Below, one piece after another: positions 33,242 through 38,663 of a DNA stretch of 38,663 nucleotides (position 1 is the first letter of the stretch; each line of letters starts with the position of its first letter). Position numbers and translations under genes: made by a program. Location of the stretch: positions 1-38,663 of the forward strand of contig CAZGKW010000043.1 of assembly GCA_964526295.1 (NCBI GenBank). The letters are read 5' to 3'. The notes beneath the pieces are model-generated. The model saw only the letters and a list, made by a program, of their open reading frames with translations, searched no databases and was not told the DNA's origin. This DNA is from CAZGKW01 sp964526295 (lineage in GTDB: Bacteria; Planctomycetota; Phycisphaerae; FEN-1346).

Positions 33242-34129
33242 CTAACTCTTCAGCCGCGAGGCCGGCAGAGACGGCCCGGAAGATGACGACGGCTCGGGGG
33301 CGGACGACGTCCGGAGTCCCCAGCACGTCATGTCACGGAGCACCTCCGCAATGATCGGCCGATCGATCCGGTGGGTGCCCTTGGCGTAGCCCACCAGCAG
33401 CGCGTTATCGCACAGGACGTTCACGAGTCGCGGGATCCCGTCCGTCGCCGCATGCACGTCCGCCAGGGCTTCCGGGGTGAACTGGACGCTGGAGGCGCCG
33501 TTGCCCGCCACACGGAGCCGATGCTTGACGTAGGCGGTCGTATCCTTGGACGGGAGGCGGTTCAGGTGGTAAGCGACGACGATCCGCTGCCTGAGGGCCT
33601 CCCACTTCGGCTCCATGAGGACGTCGCGGAGCTCCGGCTGGCCGACGAGGACGATCTGGACGAGCCGCTGCCCGTCGCGTTCCCAGTTCCAGAGGAGCCG
33701 CAGCTCCTCCAGGGACGAGGCGCTCAGGTCCTGGGCCTCGTCGACGATCAGGGCGACGAGCCGCCCCCGCCGGTGCATCCGGGCCAGGTGCTCCTCCAGC
33801 TCCTCCACCAGGCCGAGCTTGTCGAGGCCGTTGCGGAGGTTCATCCCGACCCGCAGGGCGACGGCCCGGATGAGCTGCTTGCCGGACTGGGGCGGGTTCG
33901 AGACGACCACGCTGAGGCACCCCGGCCCGAGACGGGCGCCGAGCATGTTCCCCAGGAACGTCTTCCCGGCCCCGACCTCGCCCGTGACGAGGACCATGCC
34001 CTTTCGCTGCTGGACGGTGTACATCATGCTGGCGAGGGCCTCGGCGTGGACCGAGCTCTCGTAGAAGAACTTCTCGTCACAGGTGATCGAGAAGGGGTAT
34101 TCCTTCAGGTTGTAGAAGCTGAGGTACAT
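33242..34129 (-). CDS. AAA ATPase, ExeA-like, PEP-CTERM locus type
   Basis: A 295-residue AAA protein. It begins MYLSFYNLKEYPFSI, the usual start of ExeA-like ATPases. Walker A is TGEVGAGKT at residues 49-57 and Walker B is ALIVDEAQDL around 126-135, followed by sensor-type GQPELRDVL and the C-terminal DGIPRLVNVLCDNALLVGY segment. It resembles the exosortase-associated secretion ATPase family (TIGR03015 type). In such loci it accompanies the kinase and chain-length protein; its biochemical role is not established. The last 25 residues are Ser/Pro-rich. Its start lies 11 bases after the Wzz-like stop, with an AGGCAAAG-type ribosome site. Confidence 0.88.
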   Translation of the reverse strand: MYLSFYNLKEYPFSITCDEKFFYESSVHAEALASMMYTVQQRKGMVLVTGEVGAGKTFLGNMLGARLGPGCLSVVVSNPPQSGKQLIRAVALRVGMNLRNGLDKLGLVEELEEHLARMHRRGRLVALIVDEAQDLSASSLEELRLLWNWERDGQRLVQIVLVGQPELRDVLMEPKWEALRQRIVVAYHLNRLPSKDTTAYVKHRLRVAGNGASSVQFTPEALADVHAATDGIPRLVNVLCDNALLVGYAKGTHRIDRPIIAEVLRDMTCWGLRTSSAPEPSSSSGPSLPASRLKS

Positions 34130-34139
34130 GCTTTGCCTG

Positions 34140-36092
34140 TCATACGCCCCCGCCGGACCTCGCCTGGGGCGAGACCCTGGCCTCGGCTTCCCCGTACAGC
34201 TCCTTGACTTCGGTCGCCACGCGGCCGGGCAGCGATTCGTGCCACTCTTCGTTGTGATACAGCCACGTATGCATGCTGTAGGCGCTCAGCCCGAGCAAAG
34301 CCAGGACCAGGAGGCTGAAGCCCAGTCCCAGGCCCCACCGTCGGAGCCACCGACCCGCCGCCCGGACCGGCGTCGTGATCTCGCCGATGACGCCGACCAC
34401 CGGCAGGTCGAAGTGCTTGGCGGCATCCTGGGTGGTGACGATCCGGCGGTCCTTCATGTCCTGGAGGAACACGACGCCGAAGCCCACGCCCAGGCCCCCC
34501 GCCAGGGCCAGGCCCATCATCTTCTTGAAGTCGGGCGAGGACGGCCGGTGCGGCCTGACGGCCGCGATGAACCGCTCGGCCCGTTTCTCAGTTCTCTGGT
34601 CGGGGGTCAACGTGCCGGAGGCCAGGCTCCGCTCGACCTCGCGGAAGCCGTCCTCCAGGGCCCGCAGTTCCCGCCGGCATCGGTCCAGCTTCTCCTGCTT
34701 GTCCAGGTAGTCCTTGTATTCTTCGCGGAGGCGGCGGAAGTCGTCCAGCAGTTCCTGCCGCGACTGCCGCTGTGCCTTCAGACGGGTGACCTGGTTCTCG
34801 ACCGACCGCAGGTCGGATTCGGCCGAGCGGATCTGCTGGAGGAGCTGGACCCGCTGGGCCTGCTCCTGGTATTGGCGTATCTGCTCCCGCAGCGTGACGT
34901 TCGGATCGACCCCCTCATCGACGACTTCCAGCTCCAGGTACTCGGGCTCGGCTTCGAGGCGTTCCTCGAGGTCGGCGATCCGTGCCTTCAGGGCCACCAC
35001 CGTGGGATGCTTCTCGGTCATCCGATGGAGACTTCGGGCGTCGTCGAGGCGGTTCCGGTAATCGGTCACCATCTCCCGGATACGCTCCCGCTGGTCGTTC
35101 TTGACCTTGATGAACCTCTTCTGGGGCATCGGCTGGGGCACCGCCTCGCCATCCGCCGCCCCCCCGTCGGGGGGCCCCTCGGCCGGGGGCACAATGGGGG
35201 CCGGCCCTTCGGCGGGGACCGCCTCGCCGTTCGGGGCGGGAGGCTCGGCCGGGCCGGCCTCGCCCCCGGCGATGCGGTCCATGGTGGCGCTGGTGGCGCT
35301 GAGGGCGTCGAGGAGCTTCTTCAGGTCCTCGACGGCGCTGGCCTTGGCATCCCGCTCGGGCTGGAGCATCTCGGTCTGGGCGTCGATCGCCCGGACGCTC
35401 TCCTGGATGGCTTCCCGGTTGGCGGGCAGGATGTGGGGGTACTTGGCCTCAAAATCCACCGTCAGCTTCTGGAGGTTCGCCATCCGGTCCTCACAGTCGG
35501 CCACCTGCTGGCGGAACCAGTCGCGTCGCTTTTCCAGGTCGGCGATCCGTTGGTCCTCGGCCCGCTTGAGGTAGTTCTCAATCAGGAGGTTCGGGATCCG
35601 GTAGGCCGCTTCGGGGTCCGAATGGGTGAAGCTGATCGACAGGACGTCCACCTCGCGGTCGCGCACGGGCCAGCCCATGCCCTGGGCGAGCTGCTCGGAC
35701 ATCCGCTCGATCAGCCGCCGCTTCTGCCACTCCCCCTCCTGCGTGAGGTTGCCCTGGGCGTCGCGCTTCAGGCCTTCGCTCAGCCCGAGCTCGGGTCCGA
35801 GCTCCTCGACCACGCGGGCCACGGCCTGGATGCCGACCAGCTCCTTCTGCAGGACCAGCCGCTGGGCTTCCTCCGCCTCTCGCGCGGAGGGGGCGACGTT
35901 TCGCCCCGACGGGGCCTCGCTGCGCCGCGTGAACTCCGCCGTCGCCGTATACTGCAACGGCAGCGTGTGGGCGTGGACCATCACCACCAGGGCGAAGGCT
36001 GCCGCCGCCCCGAGGAACCAGTACCACCGGCTCAGGATCATCCGCAGCCAGTCGCGGGCGGTCCGTTTATTAGTTGTCGCTTGCTTCGCCAT
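34140..36092 (-). CDS. Polysaccharide chain-length determinant (Wzz/PCP-like)
   Basis: A 650-residue inner-membrane protein. A first membrane helix lies at about residues 20-40, then come a Wzz-type domain (LPLQYTATAEFTRR) and a long coiled coil (residues about 150-480). A helix follows (MMGLALAGGLGVGFGVVFLQ), and then a second (LGLGFSLLVLALLGLSAY) near the C-terminus. It resembles the exosortase A chain-length protein (TIGR03007 type). A Pro/Ala/Gly/Glu-rich insertion of about 50 residues interrupts the coiled coil. The protein sets chain length together with the polymerase and kinase. GTG 36104 is in frame, but the ATG at 36092 has AGGA at good spacing. The C-terminal extension after the second helix is longer than in most Wzz proteins and may face the periplasm. 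Confidence 0.85.
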   Translation of the reverse strand: MAKQATTNKRTARDWLRMILSRWYWFLGAAAAFALVVMVHAHTLPLQYTATAEFTRRSEAPSGRNVAPSAREAEEAQRLVLQKELVGIQAVARVVEELGPELGLSEGLKRDAQGNLTQEGEWQKRRLIERMSEQLAQGMGWPVRDREVDVLSISFTHSDPEAAYRIPNLLIENYLKRAEDQRIADLEKRRDWFRQQVADCEDRMANLQKLTVDFEAKYPHILPANREAIQESVRAIDAQTEMLQPERDAKASAVEDLKKLLDALSATSATMDRIAGGEAGPAEPPAPNGEAVPAEGPAPIVPPAEGPPDGGAADGEAVPQPMPQKRFIKVKNDQRERIREMVTDYRNRLDDARSLHRMTEKHPTVVALKARIADLEERLEAEPEYLELEVVDEGVDPNVTLREQIRQYQEQAQRVQLLQQIRSAESDLRSVENQVTRLKAQRQSRQELLDDFRRLREEYKDYLDKQEKLDRCRRELRALEDGFREVERSLASGTLTPDQRTEKRAERFIAAVRPHRPSSPDFKKMMGLALAGGLGVGFGVVFLQDMKDRRIVTTQDAAKHFDLPVVGVIGEITTPVRAAGRWLRRWGLGLGFSLLVLALLGLSAYSMHTWLYHNEEWHESLPGRVATEVKELYGEAEARVSPQARSGGGV

Positions 36093-36111
36093 GATCGTCC
36101 TCACACTGCCC

Positions 36112-36915
36112 TTACGGGACGCCGGCTACGGTCGTCGCCGTATGGGCCGGCATGGACACCACCTCCAGGGCCGGCCGAATCGGGAACAGGAGCTGCTGGA
36201 CCGCCAAGCCCACCGCCGCCAGCGGGTTGGCCGGCACGAACACCACGTCGTCGGGCTGGAGGACCACGTTCTGCGACAGGTCCCCCTCCTCGACCATCTT
36301 CTTCAGGTTGATCTCCATGGTGCGGGCGTCGTCGATGGCCACCGGCATCCCCATGGCCTGCTCGGCCTGGCCGTCCTCGACGTACCCGCCGCGGGTGGGT
36401 TTTGCGCCCCGGACCACTTTGATCTTCTCCGGCCAGGCCAGGACCGTCGGCTGGCTCTGGGCCAGGACGTCGATCACCGTATTCGTCCCGCTCCAGGGCT
36501 GCGGGCCGGGGCGTCCCACCTGGCCGAACACGTAGATTTGCTGCGAGGCGTATCGGTTCACGGTCACCGCCGCGTCGGTCTGTTCGTAGTACTCCTTGGA
36601 CTTCTCCTCCAGCACCGCCGCGATCTCGGTGGGCGTCTTGCCGGCCACCTCGACCTCGCCCACCAGGGGCAGGCTCACCTTCCCGTCCGGGCGGATCTGC
36701 TGGCTGATGCCGTTGATCTCCGGCACGTGGACCGAGGAGATCGTGATGACGTCGGGCGGCAGGACGCGATAGTCGCCCGGCGGCTTCGAGGGCTGCCACG
36801 TCGCCTTCTCCGTGAGGAACTCCTGGAGCCGGACGTTCTGGGACTTCGCACAGCCGCCTGCCGCCACGGCCAGTCCGACGCCGACCACCGCCAACCACCG
36901 TACGTGCCGTTTCAT
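36112..36915 (-). CDS. Polysaccharide export lipoprotein (Wza-like, Poly_export/SLBB)
   Basis: A 267-residue exporter with a lipoprotein signal peptide: MKRHVRWLAVVGVGLAVAAG, then GC with the lipid-accepting Cys22. DYRVLPPDVITISSV and IRPDGKVSLPLVGEV define the Poly_export domain, followed by SLBB-type QIYVFGQVGRPG. It is expected to form the outer-membrane channel through which the glycan leaves the cell. An upstream ATG (36936) would add seven residues, but the ATG at 36915 gives a proper signal peptide. It is the first gene of the operon, about 190 bases downstream of the promoter at 37111-37139. The stop lies 19 bases from the chain-length gene. It resembles the exosortase-associated exporter family (TIGR03027 type). 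Confidence 0.9.
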   Translation of the reverse strand: MKRHVRWLAVVGVGLAVAAGGCAKSQNVRLQEFLTEKATWQPSKPPGDYRVLPPDVITISSVHVPEINGISQQIRPDGKVSLPLVGEVEVAGKTPTEIAAVLEEKSKEYYEQTDAAVTVNRYASQQIYVFGQVGRPGPQPWSGTNTVIDVLAQSQPTVLAWPEKIKVVRGAKPTRGGYVEDGQAEQAMGMPVAIDDARTMEINLKKMVEEGDLSQNVVLQPDDVVFVPANPLAAVGLAVQQLLFPIRPALEVVSMPAHTATTVAGVP

Positions 36916-37110
36916 GGGAATCGACCCCCATTCCACCTGTTCTGCCCATCGGGAAGCAGGGTCATGTCCCGGCCCCTCGAGTGAGCGGGGAGTTTCGCCG
37001 CCGAGCGAGGCCCCGGGCCCGCGCCGCGCGCGCGTTCCAGGCGCCGCCCCCCGGCGAGGAAGCCGTCTCCTTGACTAAAGTCGGCCAGACGGTCCCGCAA
37101 AGTTAGGAAT

Positions 37111-37139
37111 ATTATAGCCCCAACTGGGAAGGGACGCAA
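37111..37139 (-). promoter_or_regulatory. Sigma-70-like promoter of the polysaccharide operon
   Basis: On the minus strand a perfect TATAAT (37111-37116) is preceded, 17 bases upstream, by TTGCGT (37134-37139), which matches the -35 consensus in its first three bases. It sits in the only AT-rich patch of the gap and faces the export lipoprotein gene. Transcription would start near 37103, giving a leader of about 188 bases. Confidence 0.6.
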
Positions 37140-37473
37140 ACCGGGGAAAAAAGAGAAGCGCCGCCCGGCACGCCAGACGCTAGGCGAACCCCTCGCCGCC
37201 GCCTGGACGCGACCGGTCCGGAAACGCCTCCGGACGGGCCGGCCCGCGACGCCCGTCGGGCTGGACGCGTCCGCCACCGTGGTCCCCCGCGGCGCGCTGC
37301 CGGCGGACCCGGCGACCGCGGTGGCCGAGGCCGACCGTCGAGATGAAGACCTCGCCGCTGCGGCCACCGGCCGCCAGCGGGCCACCCCAGCGTCGTCTCC
37401 TTCGCTCGTCACGGCAGACACCATGCGCGCCCCCCCGCGGGGGTTCCAGGCGCACGGCACACCCTCTCTGCTC

Positions 37474-37503
37474 GGCGCAGGGGCTCCTGCTCGCCCCTGC
37501 GCC
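37474..37503. terminator. Perfect 11-bp hairpin downstream of the PEP-CTERM gene
   Basis: GGCGCAGGGGC, an 8-base loop and GCCCCTGCGCC form a perfect 11-bp stem. It lies about 100 bases beyond the PEP-CTERM stop and upstream of the operon promoter, which suits a terminator or an insulating structure. No T-tract follows; it could also be a dispersed palindromic repeat. Confidence 0.45.
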
Positions 37504-37603
37504 GCCATTCGTTGTTGCTTCGGCTTCCCCGGGCGGAGGGCTTCGCCGCCCTCGTCCCGGTCCCGCCCTCTTCGTCAAGGGCGAGGACGAAACCGCCGCT
37601 TGG

Positions 37604-38359
37604 CTACTTCCGCCGACGGCGGACGTAGCCCACGAGGCCACCCACGCCCATCACCAGGCCGGCCATCGTCAGCGGCTCGGGGACGACCGTCACGTTGAGA
37701 GTCTTGTACTGCCAGTCGCTGCCCTGCCAACGGACCTGCCCCAAGGCATGGGTCTGATGGTCGAACACGAGGTCGCGGAGCGCGTCGATGTCCGCCTGGT
37801 CAACCTCGTTGTAAGGGTTGGTGTCCGTGTTGCCTGGAGGCGCGTCGTCGTCCGTCGCCCACCAGGCGAACCCGAAGCTTCCAATTACCCCATCGCTGTC
37901 GCCGTCACCGTCACTGTCGTAGTCTTCCCAGCTTCCGGGCTGGACCCAACCTTCCTCCGGCGCATCGAGCGCCCACCCAGGAGTGGACCAGTCGTACGTC
38001 CACTCGGTTCCTGCCCAGTCGACCGACCACTTGACCTCGAATTTCCCGTCCAGTGTTTCGGTGGTTTCTCCCGGCACCCAGTAGATCCAGTGGAGTCGCT
38101 TCCCCAGGTCGCCCGTGCTATAGACGATTTCGTCGTAAGGGTCCATGACGGTGGTACCGGGGAACGTACCCGTCCGCATGTTGACGAAGCTACCGCCAAC
38201 GACATCCGTCTTCGTCGCGGCCCACCAAGGCGCCCAGTCCGACGACCCGTATACGTTCGGAGCGGAATCCACGTAGAGCGCCACATCGGAGACCGCCCCA
38301 ACCGTCCCGGTGACGGCCAGAAGAAGGCCGAATGCTGCAACTATTGCGAAGTACCTCAT
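37604..38359 (-). CDS. PEP-CTERM sorting-domain protein
   Basis: A 251-residue secreted protein. It has an N-terminal signal peptide (MRYFAIVAAFGLLLAVTG, likely cut after VGA). The C-terminus has VPEP at 226-229, a hydrophobic stretch and the tail YVRRRRK, the classic PEP-CTERM signal cleaved by exosortase. The mature part is acidic and aromatic, rich in Trp, Asp and Gly, with DSDGDGDSDG resembling a calcium-binding repeat. No known domain is evident. The frame is open upstream to 38482, but the ATG at 38359 has a strong GGGGGGAG ribosome site and starts the signal peptide. The protein is a likely client of the polysaccharide/exosortase system, probably displayed on or released into the extracellular matrix. 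The exosortase gene is not in this window. Confidence 0.88.
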   Translation of the reverse strand: MRYFAIVAAFGLLLAVTGTVGAVSDVALYVDSAPNVYGSSDWAPWWAATKTDVVGGSFVNMRTGTFPGTTVMDPYDEIVYSTGDLGKRLHWIYWVPGETTETLDGKFEVKWSVDWAGTEWTYDWSTPGWALDAPEEGWVQPGSWEDYDSDGDGDSDGVIGSFGFAWWATDDDAPPGNTDTNPYNEVDQADIDALRDLVFDHQTHALGQVRWQGSDWQYKTLNVTVVPEPLTMAGLVMGVGGLVGYVRRRRK

Positions 38360-38506
38360 ACGTGCTCCCCCCCTTTCGAAGGAAAAACGGTTGGCTGCCG
38401 GGTTACCTCTCAGACAGCGCGGCGGCCCGACCGTCGGGCGCCGTGGGGACCGGCCGGCAGCAGCGCCGGTCCGAATTACCACGTTGCTGCGTGCGGCGGA
38501 GCCCCT

Positions 38507-38530
38507 TCAGGGGCCCTGAGGTCCGTCCAT
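38507..38530 (-). other. Possible 7-codon leader frame upstream of the PEP-CTERM gene
   Basis: ATG to TGA encodes MDGPQGP. It is preceded by GAAAGGGGGGACGCCT, almost the same ribosome site as that of the PEP-CTERM gene 150 bases downstream (GAAAGGGGGGAGCACGT). A GC stem (GGGCCCC, TGAA, GGGGCTC) overlaps its end. It could be a leader peptide or a chance relic of a duplicated gene start. The evidence is thin. Confidence 0.2.
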
Positions 38531-38618
38531 AGGCGTCCCCCCTTTCTTCTGCGTTGGTGCCAGGCGCGACAGCCCCCGCGGACCACGCCGCCGGTCAACG
38601 TTGGCGGCGGTGTTCCGC

Positions 38619-38637
38619 GTGGGTGCCGAGCACCCAC
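38619..38637. terminator. Hairpin just after the edge gene
   Basis: GTGGGTGC, loop CGA and GCACCCAC make a perfect 8-bp stem. It begins one base beyond the TAG stop of the edge fragment on the minus strand, where a terminator is expected. It may instead belong to a dispersed palindromic repeat. Confidence 0.45.
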
Positions 38638-38638
38638 C

Positions 38639-38663
38639 CTACGCTTTGCGGCGGCGGACGTAG
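38639..38663 (-). CDS. C-terminal tail of a possible second PEP-CTERM protein, cut off by window edge
   Basis: Read on the minus strand from 38662, the last codons encode YVRRRKA and then TAG. This closely resembles the YVRRRRK ending of the neighbouring PEP-CTERM protein. A hairpin follows the stop directly. Only seven codons are visible, so the call rests on the basic tail and the context; chance is possible. Confidence 0.4.

Larger units (their letters stand above)
36916..37603. other. Gene-free stretch between the polysaccharide operon and the PEP-CTERM gene
   Basis: Nearly 690 bases with no convincing gene. Open frames cross it on both strands but have no ribosome site, are Arg/Gly/Pro-rich, and one runs straight through the promoter. 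It holds the leftward promoter (37111-37139), the operon leader (about 36916-37103), a perfect 11-bp hairpin (37474-37503) and a weaker stem (37564-37583) after the PEP-CTERM gene. The rest is GC-rich sequence in which I see nothing definite. Confidence 0.6.

Noticed and set aside
34128..36311. A 727-codon plus-strand open frame
   Set aside because: Lies opposite the Wzz-like gene; rich in Leu, Gly and Val from the reverse complement of coiled-coil codons, with no recognisable domain or ribosome site.
37120..37165. GGGACGCAAA on the plus strand, recalling the core of a cyclic-di-GMP (GEMM) riboswitch
   Set aside because: The surrounding stems and tetraloop receptor are absent, no plus-strand gene follows, and the bases overlap the -35 region of the opposite promoter.
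36912..37508. A 198-codon minus-strand frame across the gap
   Set aside because: Runs through the promoter and overlaps the start of the export gene; low-complexity Arg/Ala/Gly/Ser sequence, no ribosome site, no recognisable domain.
1..38663. CRISPR arrays, tRNA or rRNA genes, transposases, phage genes
   Set aside because: I looked for regularly spaced repeats, tRNA-like cloverleaf sequences and transposase motifs and saw none. The only repeats are the coding blocks in the paralogues and short hairpins.

Overview
This 38.7 kb window is GC-rich (about two thirds G+C by eye) and very densely packed. It looks like one end of a large exopolysaccharide locus of the exosortase/PEP-CTERM type. A secreted protein ending in a VPEP motif, a membrane helix and an Arg/Lys tail lies at 37604-38359, and the last codons of what may be a second such protein sit at the right edge. 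Several genes resemble families known to accompany exosortase A: a Wza-like exporter, a Wzz-like chain-length protein, an ExeA-like ATPase, a CpsD-like kinase, TIGR03087- and TIGR03088-like glycosyltransferases and a FemAB-like transferase. The composition and the style of the PEP-CTERM tail fit a planctomycete (Phycisphaerae-like) or a similar GC-rich environmental bacterium. This assignment is inference; there is no rRNA or tRNA in the window.

Layout from right to left, which is the direction of most transcription. (1) 37604-38663: the PEP-CTERM gene and the edge fragment. (2) 36916-37603: a gene-free stretch holding a good sigma-70-like promoter facing left. (3) 36915 down to 18934: an apparent operon of 15 genes, mostly overlapping by 4 nt. 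It encodes export lipoprotein, chain-length protein, AAA ATPase, tyrosine autokinase, glycosyltransferase, unknown membrane protein, VanZ-like protein, glycosyltransferase, flippase, a truncated paralogue, a CapA-like protein and four asparagine-synthase-superfamily proteins. (4) 17164-18905: a plus-strand island of two acyltransferase-fold genes (GNAT, FemAB-like). (5) 17040 down to 3171: a second leftward run with a polysaccharide deacetylase, a glycosyltransferase joined in frame to a CoA-ligase-like domain, an asparagine-synthase-like protein, an O-antigen-ligase-like protein, two glycosyltransferases, an ATP-grasp ligase, a deacetylase and a CapK-like ligase. (6) 1970-3082: a plus-strand CapA-like gene. 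(7) 1826 to the left edge: a FemAB-like gene and the start of a cysteine synthase.

Read together, the genes make a polysaccharide (five glycosyltransferases), flip it (Wzx), polymerise it (O-antigen-ligase/Wzy-like protein with Wzz and kinase) and export it (Wza-like). An unusually large tool-kit for nitrogen- and carboxyl-linked decoration accompanies them: five complete and one truncated asparagine-synthase-like proteins, an ATP-grasp ligase, two CapK-like adenylating enzymes, two deacetylases, two CapA proteins, two FemAB-like transferases and a GNAT. The exosortase itself, an initiating phosphoglycosyltransferase and the Prs regulators are not in the window.

The most unusual feature is the block at 18934-27331. 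Two of its genes, plus a truncated third copy, form a divergent subfamily with an altered PP-loop (SSGYD) and an almost invariant N-terminal module. I do not recognise this subfamily as having a described function.
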